From contig JAIUOR010000011.1 of NCBI GenBank assembly GCA_020161795.1, positions 1 through 64,000 of the forward strand: a stretch of DNA of 64,000 nt. Reading direction: 5' to 3'. Position 1 is the first letter of the stretch; the number at the start of each line of letters is the position of its first letter. The position numbers and the translations under genes were made by a program. Below, in pieces: positions 23,024 through 32,392 of this stretch. This DNA is from Actinomycetota bacterium (GTDB taxonomy: Bacteria > Actinomycetota > Actinomycetes > Propionibacteriales > Propionibacteriaceae). Under the pieces are notes generated by a model. The model made no database searches, was not told the origin of the DNA, and was given only the letters and a program-made list of their open reading frames with translations.

Positions 23024-24286
23024 GTGCGGGTGGTACAGAAGTTCGGCGGCTCGTCGGTGGCCGATGCCGACAGCATCAAGCGCGTGGCCCGGCGGATCGC
23101 CAGCACCCAGTCCCAGGGCCATGAGGTGGTCGTGGTGATCTCGGCGATGGGCGACACCACCGACGAGTTGATGGATCTGGCCCAGCGGGTCTCCCCCAAC
23201 CCTCCGCCCCGCGAACTCGACATGCTGCTGACCGCGGGCGAGCGGATGTCTGCCGCGCTGCTGGCGATGGCGCTCAACGACCTGGGCGTGACCGCCCGCT
23301 CGTTCACCGGCTCGCAGGCCGGCGTGCTCACCACCGAGGCCCACGGCAACGCGCGGATCATCGACATCACCCCCGGACGCATCGTCTCGGCGCTGGACGA
23401 GGGCGACGTCGTGATAGTGGCCGGTTTCCAGGGCGTCTCCCAGACCACCAAGGACGTGACGACGCTCGGGCGCGGTGCGTCCGACACCACAGCCGTCGCA
23501 CTGGCGGGAGCGCTGGATGCCGCCTACTGCGAGATCTACACCGACGTGGACGGCGTCTTCACAGCCGACCCGCGGATCGTCCCGGGCGCCCGGCAGATCC
23601 CGGCGATCAGCTACGACGAAATGATGGAGTTGGCCGCCAACGGGGCCAAGATCCTGCACCTGCGGTGCGTGGAGTACGCCCGTCGCGAGAACGTCCCGGT
23701 GCACGTCCGGTCGTCCTTCTCGCAGCGCCCGGGCACCTGGGTGAAAGACATCGACTATCAGGAGGACGGCATGGAGGAACCACTGATCTCGGGCGTCGCG
23801 CACGACCGCAGCGAGGCCAAGATCACCGTCATCGGGGTGCCGGACCGGCCGGGCGAGGCGGCCCTGATCTTCACCACCGTGGCCGATGCCGACATCAACA
23901 TCGACATGATCGTGCAGAACGTCTCCACCGAGCATGGCCGCACCGACATCTCCTTCACCCTGCCGCAGAACGACGGCGCCAAGGCGATCGCCGCGCTGCA
24001 GGCCACCAAGGACCAGATCGGGTTCGCCGACGTGGTCTACAACGATGCGATCGGCAAGGTGTCGGTGATCGGCGTCGGGATGCGTTCCCACCCCGGCGTG
24101 ACGGCCCGCTTCTTCCGCGCCCTGGCCGAGGCCGACGTCAACATCGAGATGATCTCCACCTCCGAGATCCGGATCTCGGTCGTGGTGGCGATCGACGACG
24201 TCGACCGCGCCGTCCGTGCGGCCCACACCGCCTTCGATCTGGATTCCGAGGAGCAGGCCGTGGTGTACGGCGGCACCGGACGCTAG
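23024..24286 (+). CDS. lysC: aspartate kinase
   Basis: A 420-aa aspartokinase catalysing the first step of the aspartate family pathway (Lys, Thr, Met). Substrate and ATP motifs are [51 protein letters not shown] and [15 protein letters not shown]. Two C-terminal ACT domains (about 265-420) bind allosteric amino acids. GTG 23024 follows GAGGGAGG. An internal ATG at 23771 preceded by AGGAGG could give the separate beta subunit (regulatory domain) known from other actinobacterial aspartokinases. The usual neighbour asd (aspartate-semialdehyde dehydrogenase) is not adjacent. Confidence 0.94.
   Translation: MRVVQKFGGSSVADADSIKRVARRIASTQSQGHEVVVVISAMGDTTDELMDLAQRVSPNPPPRELDMLLTAGERMSAALLAMALNDLGVTARSFTGSQAGVLTTEAHGNARIIDITPGRIVSALDEGDVVIVAGFQGVSQTTKDVTTLGRGASDTTAVALAGALDAAYCEIYTDVDGVFTADPRIVPGARQIPAISYDEMMELAANGAKILHLRCVEYARRENVPVHVRSSFSQRPGTWVKDIDYQEDGMEEPLISGVAHDRSEAKITVIGVPDRPGEAALIFTTVADADINIDMIVQNVSTEHGRTDISFTLPQNDGAKAIAALQATKDQIGFADVVYNDAIGKVSVIGVGMRSHPGVTARFFRALAEADVNIEMISTSEIRISVVVAIDDVDRAVRAAHTAFDLDSEEQAVVYGGTGR
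23760..23773 (+). promoter_or_regulatory. internal ribosome-binding site within lysC (beta subunit start)
   Basis: AGGAGG at 23760-23765 lies five bases before the in-frame ATG 23771, starting [14 protein letters not shown] at the head of the ACT region. It matches the in-phase overlapping alpha/beta organisation described for Corynebacterium and Bacillus aspartokinases. The predicted beta subunit would be about 171 aa. Confidence 0.7.
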
Positions 24287-24295
24287 TTCGCCGGC

Positions 24296-24459
24296 AAACG
24301 CCGATCCGGCGGGGTTACCAGACCCAGCGCCGCCGTCCGCAGAGGCATTCGCCGATCCATGGGGGTTGTCAGACGCCCTGACGAGCTGGCAACCCCGCTG
24401 GATCGGCGTTTCCACCGGGACGGGCCCGTCCGAGCTCCGATAACCCCGACAGATCGGCG
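24296..24459. repeat. inverted interspersed repeat cluster B (four units)
   Basis: Two direct units (24296-24321 and 24347-24372) and two inverted units (24386-24411 and 24437-24459) fill most of the gap after lysC. They share AACGCCGATCC or ATTCGCCGATCC, a short variable spacer and GGGGTTA(C/T)CAG with the cluster at 11153-11319. The overall plan, two forward then two reverse units in about 165 bp, is the same at both loci. Confidence 0.75.
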
Positions 24460-24507
24460 CAGGCCGGCGTTCAGCGAACTCTCATCGGGCTCGCCTAAGC
24501 TGGAGGG

Positions 24508-24801
24508 GTGATCTTCAAGCGCGTCGGTGAATCCCGTCCCTACCCCGAGCATGGCTATGTCCAGCGGCAGTGGGCGGTGATCGCGCCTCAGCAGGTTCGG
24601 CTGGACGAGTTGGTGACCACGAAGCGCACTCTCGATCTGGAGGCGCTACTGGAGGAGGACTCGACCTTCTACGGCGACCTCTTCGCCCACGTCGTCTCCT
24701 GGGAGGGCGAGCTCTTCCTCGAGGACGGGCTGCACCGCGCGCTGCGTGCCGCGCTGCAGCAACGTCAGACCATGCACGCCCGGGTGTTGGAGCTCACGTA
24801 G
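24508..24801 (+). CDS. conserved actinobacterial protein (VapB-antitoxin-labelled family)
   Basis: A 97-aa protein, MIFKRVGESRPYPEHGY followed by WAVIAPQQVRLDELVTTKR, DSTFYGDLFAHVVSWEGEL and FLEDGLHRALRAALQQR. This is a highly conserved actinobacterial family that databases often label type II toxin-antitoxin VapB family antitoxin. No PIN-domain toxin is beside it, so I do not regard it as half of a toxin-antitoxin pair. It is regularly next to a LytR C-terminal domain protein, as here. GTG 24508 with GGAGG just upstream is the start. Confidence 0.75.
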   Translation: MIFKRVGESRPYPEHGYVQRQWAVIAPQQVRLDELVTTKRTLDLEALLEEDSTFYGDLFAHVVSWEGELFLEDGLHRALRAALQQRQTMHARVLELT

Positions 24802-24838
24802 ACTCAGCTTCGAACAGTTCGCCGTCCAGGGGTTGTGA

Positions 24839-25381
24839 ATGCAGACTTTCAGGCAGATCATCCGGGTCTTGAAGACTCCGGTCACGCTGCTGCTCCTGCT
24901 GGCCTTCGTGGGCTACGGTGCCGCCTGGGGCCTCGAACACGCCACCGCCCCGGTACCGGAGCGTCCGCCCACCCCCTGCGTGATGATCGACGTCGGCGGT
25001 GAGCTGACTCCTGAGATGGTGCAGGTACGGGTGCTCAACGGCGGCACCAGAGGCGGCATGGCGCGCAACGCCGCCGGCCACCTCCGCGCCTACGACTTCA
25101 AGGTCATCAAGGTGAACAACACCGACGAGCGGCTGGAGAACACCGTTATCGTCGGCAACTCCGAAGACGACCCTGAGGTTCAGCTGCTGACCAACTTCTT
25201 CAAGGACGCCGAGGTTCGCGGTGACGGTCGCGTCGACCACGTGGTGGACGTGCTGCTGGGCACCAACTCGGTTCGGAACACGAACCCCAAGGTCACCACC
25301 ATGCCGGTGGAGGGCGAGATCTGCCTGCCGGCCGGAACCAAGCTTCCCTCTCCCAGCCCGTCGCCGACGCCGAGCAAGTAG
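24839..25381 (+). CDS. LytR C-terminal (LytR_C) domain membrane protein
   Basis: A 180-aa protein with one N-terminal transmembrane helix (TPVTLLLLLAFVGYGAAWGL, about 14-33), an extracytoplasmic LytR_C domain (VQVRVLNGGTRGGMARNAAG, then LRAYDFKVIKVNNTDE) and a Ser/Pro tail. The LytR_C domain occurs at the C-terminus of LytR-CpsA-Psr ligases that attach glycopolymers to peptidoglycan; stand-alone versions are thought to bind cell-wall components. It lies 37 bp after the VapB-labelled gene and is probably co-transcribed. Confidence 0.82.
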   Translation: MQTFRQIIRVLKTPVTLLLLLAFVGYGAAWGLEHATAPVPERPPTPCVMIDVGGELTPEMVQVRVLNGGTRGGMARNAAGHLRAYDFKVIKVNNTDERLENTVIVGNSEDDPEVQLLTNFFKDAEVRGDGRVDHVVDVLLGTNSVRNTNPKVTTMPVEGEICLPAGTKLPSPSPSPTPSK

Positions 25382-25384
25382 CGG

Positions 25385-26863
25385 CTAGTCCCGCCAGCGG
25401 GCCAGCCGGCCGTGGCGCGAGATGGAGATGAATCGGCGCTCCACCCGGCGGCGATCGGCCGCCTGGGTGACGATCAGCAGGTCGTCCCCGGCCCGGATCG
25501 GATCATCCGGCTTGGGCGTGAACGACTCCTCCTGGCGGACGATCAGCGACACCACCGAGTTGCGGGGCAGCCGTAGTTCGCGGACGCTGACGCCGTGCAG
25601 CTGCGAGCCGGGGGGCACGTGCACCTGCATCATGTCGGCCTTGATGGTGTCGAGCGGGGCGAACTCGATGTCGATGTCGGTGGCATCCTCGCCACTGGAG
25701 ACCCGCAGCTTGCGCGCCACCCACGGCAGGGTCGGCGACTGCAGCAGCGTGAACACCACGACGAACGAGAACACCAGGTTGAAGATCGCATGGGCGGCCG
25801 GTGCCCCCGCCGCCAGCGGGACGGTCGCCATGATGATCGGGACGGCGCCCCGCAGCCCGGCCCACGAGATGAACGCCTGCTCCCGCCATGGCACCTTGAA
25901 CCAGGCGACGCAGACCACCACCGAAAGCGGGCGGGCGACGAAGGTGAGGAAGGCGCCGACGGCGATGCCGGCCATCACCTCAGCCAGCGTGAGGGTGGTG
26001 AGATCGGCCAGCATGCCGAGCATCACGAACAACCCGATCTGGGCGATCCAGCCGATGCCTTCGGCGAAGGAGCGGGTGGCGTGCCGGTGCGGCAGTTCCC
26101 CGTTGCCCAGCACGACGGCCGCCACGTAGACCGCGGCGAACCCGGACAGGTGAATGGTCGACGCCAGACCGTAGGCCAGCACCGTCCAGCCCATCGCGGC
26201 CAGCACGTAGAGACCGGAGGCCGGCAGCTTGGTCGCACGCAACAGCTGAATTCCCAGCCAGCCGAGCCCGGCTCCCAGCGCTGCGCCGCCGACCAGCTCG
26301 AGGGCGATCAGCGCCACCGTCACCATCGGTGAGCTCTCGCCCCCGCGACCCAGCGACATGCTGGTGGCACTGGCGACCAGCAGCACGATCGGCGCGTCAT
26401 TGAAGCCCGACTCAGCTTCGATCACCGCACGCAGCCGCGGTGGCAAGGGGACCTTGCGCATCACCGCGAAGATGGCGGCCGCGTCGGTCGGCGACATGAT
26501 CGCGCCCAGCAGAATCGCACTGGCGAGGTCGATGTGCAGCACGAAGTACGCGAAGGCGGCCACGGCCGCGACCGAGATGCCCACCCCCACCGTGGCCAGC
26601 AGGATGGCCATGGGCAGGGCGCCGCGAATCTCCTGCCACTTGGTGGTGAAACCGCCTTCGGCCAGGATCAGCACCAGCGCGGCGAACCCCAGTGAGTGGG
26701 CTAGATCGGCGTCCTCCAGGTGCAGGCCGAGTTCGCCCACCAGGACGCCGAGACCGAGGAAGAGCAACAGCGAGGGCAGCCCGAACCGGGCACCGAGCCG
26801 AGTGGCGAGAATCGAAGCGAGCAGGACGACCGAACCAAGCAACAACACCTGATCCAGTTCCAC
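25385..26863 (-). CDS. CPA-type potassium/proton antiporter with TrkA-C domain (NhaP2-like)
   Basis: A 492-aa protein. About twelve helices (1-380) carry cation:proton antiporter motifs: LPSLLLFLGLGVLVGELG, LGAIMSPTDAAAIFAVMR and ESGFNDAPIVLLV. The C-terminal cytoplasmic TrkA_C (RCK-C) domain (LHGVSVRELRLPRNSVVSLI and AGDDLLIVT) is typical of NhaP2/CvrA antiporters, which expel K+ or Na+ under ionic stress and are gated by ligand binding to RCK-C. The ion specificity is by family only. It is convergent with the LytR_C gene, with 3 bp between stops. Confidence 0.87.
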   Translation of the reverse strand: MELDQVLLLGSVVLLASILATRLGARFGLPSLLLFLGLGVLVGELGLHLEDADLAHSLGFAALVLILAEGGFTTKWQEIRGALPMAILLATVGVGISVAAVAAFAYFVLHIDLASAILLGAIMSPTDAAAIFAVMRKVPLPPRLRAVIEAESGFNDAPIVLLVASATSMSLGRGGESSPMVTVALIALELVGGAALGAGLGWLGIQLLRATKLPASGLYVLAAMGWTVLAYGLASTIHLSGFAAVYVAAVVLGNGELPHRHATRSFAEGIGWIAQIGLFVMLGMLADLTTLTLAEVMAGIAVGAFLTFVARPLSVVVCVAWFKVPWREQAFISWAGLRGAVPIIMATVPLAAGAPAAHAIFNLVFSFVVVFTLLQSPTLPWVARKLRVSSGEDATDIDIEFAPLDTIKADMMQVHVPPGSQLHGVSVRELRLPRNSVVSLIVRQEESFTPKPDDPIRAGDDLLIVTQAADRRRVERRFISISRHGRLARWRD

Positions 26864-26928
26864 CGCGCCTCCTATGGCGGCAGTGTAGTGAACCCGGACC
26901 GCTCAGCGCTCCCCGCACCATCCGGCAG

Positions 26929-26991
26929 AATCCGGGCAGTTTGGCTCGGGTGTGTGCATAGTGACGGCAGCCGCCCGGATTTGCCCGGATT
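26929..26991. repeat. inverted repeat upstream of the antiporter gene
   Basis: AATCCGGGCA (26929-26938) and TGCCCGGATT (26982-26991) are perfect 10-base inverted repeats separated by 43 bases, in the 255-bp gap before the antiporter start. A second pair, GGTGTGTGC (26949-26957) and GCACACC (27001-27007), partly nests with it. The remainder of the gap contains an ATCCCC-type repeat at 27012-27027. No gene is seen. Confidence 0.45.
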
Positions 26992-27118
26992 GTGCGGTGA
27001 GCACACCCGTGATCCCCACGAAGGCGGGTCTCCCGCAGAAAGGCTGGGCGATCCCGCCGTGACGGGAATGCCGAAGACGGGAAAAGCCTGAGGCGGATCA
27101 CCTCAGACCTTCCCAACG

Positions 27119-27511
27119 TCAGGCGAAGAGCTCTCGAGCGCGAGCTGCCTGGGCGACGGACGCGAGGTCGCCGCCCACCTGGGCCGCCACACCGGCAGCC
27201 ACGGCACCCTCCACCAGGGGGCCTTCGGCGAAGACGATATGTTCACGTTCGTCGTCGTCCAGGAAATCCAGGACGGCCTCCACGGTCATGGTCGCTGAAC
27301 CCAGATCGGTCAGGATCACGACATCGTGACCGGCTTCGCGCAGCTCGGTCACGGCGTCGTTCACCTTGTCGAAGGAGGTGCCGATCCGGCCATCGTCGGT
27401 TCCCGCCGCAGTCCGCAGGGCCACGTCACGGGCCATCTGCGCGGTCAACTCGACCACGCCCTCGGCCAGCTTCTCCGAGTGGGAGACGATGACCAGCCCG
27501 ACGCTTCTCAT
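27119..27511 (-). CDS. dhaM: PTS-dependent dihydroxyacetone kinase, phosphotransferase subunit DhaM
   Basis: A 130-aa EIIA-Man-type protein: MRSVGLVIVSHSEKLAEGV with the phosphoryl-accepting His11, then a FDKVNDAVTELREAG helix and VVILTDLGSATMTVEAVL. It accepts phosphate from HPr and rephosphorylates ADP bound to DhaL. It consists only of the EIIA domain, lacking the HPr and EI-like domains fused in Enterobacteria, so general PTS proteins must supply phosphate. It is the last gene of dhaKLM. Confidence 0.9.
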   Translation of the reverse strand: MRSVGLVIVSHSEKLAEGVVELTAQMARDVALRTAAGTDDGRIGTSFDKVNDAVTELREAGHDVVILTDLGSATMTVEAVLDFLDDDEREHIVFAEGPLVEGAVAAGVAAQVGGDLASVAQAARARELFA

Positions 27512-27572
27512 CAGGGGTCCCCGCGACGTTGTTCGGGGGAGCGCAGCGGAGGAGAAGAACGTCGTGGGGTGG

Positions 27573-28211
27573 TCACGCGATCCCCGAGGCGTCGGCGGCC
27601 GCAGCCAGCAGGTACGCCGTCGAGGTCGCGCCCGGATCCTGGTGGCCGATCGAGCGCTCGCCGAGATAGGACGCGCGCCCCTTGGTCGCCTGCATCGGGA
27701 TGGTCGCCTCGGCGCCCTCCAGGGCTGCCTTCGACGCGGCGTACAGCGCCTCGGTGGCGCTCCCGCCCGCCTCGGCGACAGCCTGGGCGGCCGCCAGTGC
27801 CGGTGTCCAGGCGTCCACCATGGTCTTCTCCCCGGTGGTCGCCTTGCCCCGCGCGACGATGCCCTCCAGGGCACCTCCGATCAGCGCGGCCACCCCGGCG
27901 GCGTCGACCTCGGTATCGTCCCCGAGCGCCTTGGACGCGCGCAGGAAGGCCGTTCCGTAGAGCGGGCCGGCGGCCCCTCCGACGGTCGACATCAGGGTCT
28001 GCGCGACGACCTTCAGGACATCCTGGACGGTCTCGGCGCCGGCCTCCAGCTTCGCCACCGCTGCGGTGAAGCCCTTGTCCATGTTGGCGCCGTGGTCGCC
28101 ATCGCCGATCTGGCGGTCGAGCTCGATCAGCAGCATCCGATTCTCAGCAAGGACGGCTTGGGCGCCGCGTATCCACGCCAGCGCCCAAGCAGTCGACAGT
28201 GTGTCGCTCAC
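27573..28211 (-). CDS. dhaL: PTS-dependent dihydroxyacetone kinase, ADP-binding subunit DhaL
   Basis: A 212-aa all-helical subunit. The nucleotide/Mg2+-binding motif is DRQIGDGDHGANMDKGF, followed by STVGGAAGPLYGTAFLRAS and a C-terminal KGRASYLGERSIGHQDPGAT. ADP is held as a permanent cofactor and shuttles phosphate from DhaM to dihydroxyacetone on DhaK. GTG 28211 follows the dhaK stop by 10 bp. Operon order dhaK-dhaL-dhaM is the standard one. Confidence 0.94.
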   Translation of the reverse strand: MSDTLSTAWALAWIRGAQAVLAENRMLLIELDRQIGDGDHGANMDKGFTAAVAKLEAGAETVQDVLKVVAQTLMSTVGGAAGPLYGTAFLRASKALGDDTEVDAAGVAALIGGALEGIVARGKATTGEKTMVDAWTPALAAAQAVAEAGGSATEALYAASKAALEGAEATIPMQATKGRASYLGERSIGHQDPGATSTAYLLAAAADASGIA

Positions 28212-28221
28212 GCGGTCATCC

Positions 28222-29217
<996 letters not shown>

Positions 29218-29308
29218 AAGAACTCCTTCTCGCACGACAACGTGTCGGGGTGGATATGGCCAACTCTGCCTCGTCCACCCGTTCTGTGGAAGGGGTACCC
29301 TTCGCACC

Positions 29309-29340
29309 TTCGTTCACCGTTCGGTGATGCCGTGAACGAA
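29309..29340. promoter_or_regulatory. nested palindrome upstream of dhaK
   Basis: TTCGTTCAC (29309-29317) and GTGAACGAA (29332-29340) are perfect inverted repeats, and TCACCGTTCGGTGA is nested inside and overlaps the left arm. It lies about 90 bp upstream of dhaK and 48 bp beyond the end of the maltodextrin operon. It may be a dhaK operator or the terminator of the preceding operon. Confidence 0.4.
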
Positions 29341-29387
29341 ATCACAGTCACCGACCGCGTCCGTCACGGCTGCGAGCGGTAACCCCG

Positions 29388-30257
29388 TCAGGGTCCGGTC
29401 CGATGCGGCCGTGCGCCCTCGAGTGCCCCCATGCCGGCCGCATCCCGCGAGGAATGACGGCTGAGCCCGGCGTTCTGGGTGTGCCACAGCCAGACCAGGG
29501 AGGCGCCCACGATGCCCAGCAACGGAACACCCAGCAGCAGCATCGGGTCGGGCAACACGAAGCCGGCGAGGACGGCGATCAGGGTCGCCGGCCCGAACTG
29601 GCCCATCAGCATGCCGACGGCGGCCCTGTACGGCAGCCGACGGGGACGGGCGGCGAGCCACAGCAGGAAGGCCGCACCGAACAGCATCACGCCGTTCATG
29701 GCCGTCACCAGTTGCCACAGCCCCAGCGCCGCCGAGAGCGAGAGGGCGAACCCGTTCTGCTCGGCCACCGCCGCCGCCAACTGCAGTCGTGCCGCTGCCG
29801 CGGTGCTCCCCGGCGTCACCAACGGGGAACCGTAGGCCAACCCCAGTACAGCGGAGTGCTCGCCGACGGGCTGCTTGACCCGCCACTCGTCGTGGGCGAA
29901 GGCGATGCCGTAGGTCGCCGCCTGCCATGCGCCGGGCTCGGGTTCGATCGCGACCAGCCCTCCGTCCGCGCTCCGGGCGAGCACCTGCGGAGGCTGGGAC
30001 GCCGGGCCGTCCGGCGGCATCGCTGCCAGCGCGTCCGCCACCTCCTGGTCGACCAGCGACAGCGGAGCATCCAGCAACTCGCGCACGTGCCGCCCGTCCG
30101 CGCCACCCACCTGGACGGCCAGTTGGACGACCAGCAGCACGCTCAGACCGAGAAAGGCTGCCATCAGCGCCTGCCAGGAGAACCGGGAGCACCGGTTCTG
30201 CCACCGGACGAGAGCCCACAGCCAGGCCGGTGATGACGTACGAACCAGATCCCCCAC
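29388..30257 (-). CDS. polytopic membrane protein at the end of the sugar-uptake operon
   Basis: A 289-aa protein with a transmembrane helix at about 30-50 (ALMAAFLGLSVLLVVQLAVQ), an extracytoplasmic segment (50-170), then about three more helices (LVTAMNGVMLFGAAFLLWLA; GPATLIAVLAGFVLPD; PLLGIVGASLVWLW). I recognise no family. Its ATG lies one base after the malG stop, so it belongs to the maltodextrin operon. An accessory role in transport or sensing is inferred from position. Confidence 0.65.
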   Translation of the reverse strand: MGDLVRTSSPAWLWALVRWQNRCSRFSWQALMAAFLGLSVLLVVQLAVQVGGADGRHVRELLDAPLSLVDQEVADALAAMPPDGPASQPPQVLARSADGGLVAIEPEPGAWQAATYGIAFAHDEWRVKQPVGEHSAVLGLAYGSPLVTPGSTAAAARLQLAAAVAEQNGFALSLSAALGLWQLVTAMNGVMLFGAAFLLWLAARPRRLPYRAAVGMLMGQFGPATLIAVLAGFVLPDPMLLLGVPLLGIVGASLVWLWHTQNAGLSRHSSRDAAGMGALEGARPHRTGP

Positions 30258-30258
30258 G

Positions 30259-31098
30259 TCACTCCCTCGATGCGCCGGCCGTCAGCCCGCGGACGAAGCC
30301 CTTCTGGAGGAAGAAGAACATCACCACGATCGGAAGCGCCGCCAGGATCGCGCCGGCCGCGAACAGCGCCAGCTTCTGCGTTCGTGGATCGGCGACGAAG
30401 GATTGCAGCCCGACGGCGATCGTCAGCGCACCCGGTGACCGCAGCAGGAAGCGCGCCAGCATGTACTCGCCGAAGGGGGTCATGAACGCCCACAGCGCCT
30501 GAATCGCCAGCATCGGACGCACCAGCGGCAGCACGATCTGCCAGAAGGTCCGGAGCCGGCTGGCGCCGTCCAGCAGCGCGGCCTCGTCCAGCGAGACCGG
30601 AACGGTGTCGAAGTAGCCCTTCATCAGCCAGGTGTTCATCGGGATGCCGCCGCCGACGTAGGCCAGGGTCAGGAACCAGTACTGGTCGAGCCCATGCACC
30701 AGCAGGGCCATCACGTAGAAGGCGGCGAAGGCGGCGGTGGTGGGGATCATCTGCGCGAGCAGGAAGAACTTCAGCGCCTGGGAGCGTCCGGCGAAGCGGA
30801 ACCGGCTGAAGGCGTATCCGGCCAGGGAGACCACGGTGACCTGCAGCGCCATCGTCGCGAGGGCGATCACCAGGGTGTTGCGGTACCACAGGAGATACGG
30901 GGTCTCGGCGAACAGCCGGGCGAAGTTGGCCAGCGTCCACTGGTCGCTCCACTCCAGCCGGAAGGCGATCAGGTTGCCGGGCTTGAAGGCGGAGATCACG
31001 GTGATCGACAGCGGGTACAGGATCGCTACCGCCAGGCCGATCAGGAACAGGTAGCTGAACACCTGCAGCACCAGGGTGCGCGCGGCAGAACGGGACAT
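30259..31098 (-). CDS. ABC sugar transporter permease, MalG type
   Basis: A 279-aa permease with six helices beginning [20 protein letters not shown]. The cytoplasmic EAA loop that contacts the ATPase is present as [31 protein letters not shown] and [20 protein letters not shown] are typical of MalG/AraQ permeases. It pairs with the MalF-type permease 4 bp upstream. No ATPase gene occurs in the operon, so a shared MsmK/MsiK-type ATPase elsewhere is expected, as in Streptomyces. Confidence 0.92.
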   Translation of the reverse strand: MSRSAARTLVLQVFSYLFLIGLAVAILYPLSITVISAFKPGNLIAFRLEWSDQWTLANFARLFAETPYLLWYRNTLVIALATMALQVTVVSLAGYAFSRFRFAGRSQALKFFLLAQMIPTTAAFAAFYVMALLVHGLDQYWFLTLAYVGGGIPMNTWLMKGYFDTVPVSLDEAALLDGASRLRTFWQIVLPLVRPMLAIQALWAFMTPFGEYMLARFLLRSPGALTIAVGLQSFVADPRTQKLALFAAGAILAALPIVVMFFFLQKGFVRGLTAGASRE

Positions 31099-31102
31099 CG
31101 CC

Positions 31103-32392
31103 TCACGCCTCCATCTGCAGGGACTGCGCCCGGCGGAAGATCAGGATCGACACACCGACGACGACGGTCGAGATCAGCAACAGGATGGCGGCGGCGACCG
31201 AGTACTGGGGTGAGCCTCCGGTGGTGATCTTGTACACCCAGGAGATCAGGATGTCGGTGCTGCCCGCGCCGTTGCCGATCGACCCCGGTCCACCTCCGTT
31301 GAACAGGTAGATCGTGGAGAAGTTGTTGAAGTTGCCGGTGTACTGCGTGATGAAGACCGGGGCGCTCACCAGCAGGATCCAGGGCCAGGTGATGTGGCGG
31401 AACCGCTGCCAGCCACCCGCTCCGTCGATCCGGGCCGCCTCCAGCACATCCGTCGGGATCGACTGCAGGATGCTGGTCACCAGCATGAACACGTAGGGGA
31501 ACCCGAGCCAGCCCTGGATGCCGAGCAGCGCCACCTTGGTCCACAGCGGGTCGGTCTTCCAGGGGAGCGCACCGATCTCGACCCCGGGCAGCAGGTTGAA
31601 CAACGGCAACACCTGGGTGTTGATCGCCCCCGCGGAGTCGTTGAACATGTTCGAGAAGCTCATGATCGTGATGAAGGCAGGCACCGCCCAGGGCAGCAGG
31701 AAGACCACCCCGAAGCCGCGCTTGCCGCGGACGAAGGGCTGGTTGGCCACCACCGCGGTGAACACCCCGAGCGCGATCTGCAGGGTGGTGGCGACGGCCG
31801 TCCAGGTCACCGTCCAGCCGAACACCTGAAGGAAGGTGCTGCGGTAGGAGGTCAGCAGGAAGATCTGGCCGAAGTTCTCCCAGCCCACCCAGTCGAGCAG
31901 CCGGGCCGGTGGGATGTGCCGGAAGTCGTAGTTGGTGAACGCCAGGAACACCGTCACCACGACCGGGAAGACGACCGCGAAGACCATCAGCAGGTAGGCC
32001 GGGGCCACCACCAGCCAGGGAAACCCGCGATGCCCCAGCGACCTCCAGGTGGTCGCCCAGCCCCGCTCGGGCAGCCAGCCCGCCCGGATCCGCCGGGCTG
32101 TGTGCACGGCGTCGCGGACGCTGGCCACGACCACGATGGCGAACACCGCGCAGATCACAAGCTGCAGCACGCCGGTGATCAGCATGAACAGCGAGTTGTG
32201 CTGCATCGGGACGTCGCCGAGCGTCACCAGGTCGGCCAGCGCCCCGGCACCCCACACCGTGAACTGGACGACGAACACGACGGTCGCCAGGCCGAGGCCG
32301 ATCGCTTTGGGCCACACCCTCAGGTAGGCGTGGCCCAGCCCGGGCACCAATCCCAGGAGCCCGGCCGCTGCGACGCGCGGGGTTCGGCTCAA
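31103..32392 (-). CDS. ABC sugar transporter permease, MalF type
   Basis: A 429-aa permease. An N-terminal extension with three extra helices ([20 protein letters not shown] onward) precedes the six-helix core ([19 protein letters not shown]). The EAA loop is [21 protein letters not shown]. The long N-terminus and periplasmic loop are typical of MalF for maltose/maltodextrin. TTG 32392 is preferred as start: it overlaps the GH13 stop as TTGA (32389-32392) and leaves [11 protein letters not shown] as the N-terminus; no ATG or GTG fits better. Confidence 0.9.
   Translation of the reverse strand: MSRTPRVAAAGLLGLVPGLGHAYLRVWPKAIGLGLATVVFVVQFTVWGAGALADLVTLGDVPMQHNSLFMLITGVLQLVICAVFAIVVVASVRDAVHTARRIRAGWLPERGWATTWRSLGHRGFPWLVVAPAYLLMVFAVVFPVVVTVFLAFTNYDFRHIPPARLLDWVGWENFGQIFLLTSYRSTFLQVFGWTVTWTAVATTLQIALGVFTAVVANQPFVRGKRGFGVVFLLPWAVPAFITIMSFSNMFNDSAGAINTQVLPLFNLLPGVEIGALPWKTDPLWTKVALLGIQGWLGFPYVFMLVTSILQSIPTDVLEAARIDGAGGWQRFRHITWPWILLVSAPVFITQYTGNFNNFSTIYLFNGGGPGSIGNGAGSTDILISWVYKITTGGSPQYSVAAAILLLISTVVVGVSILIFRRAQSLQMEA

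Noticed and set aside
24508-24801. VapBC toxin-antitoxin locus
   Set aside because: The family label suggests an antitoxin, but no PIN-domain toxin is adjacent; the neighbour is a LytR_C membrane protein, the usual conserved partner of this family.
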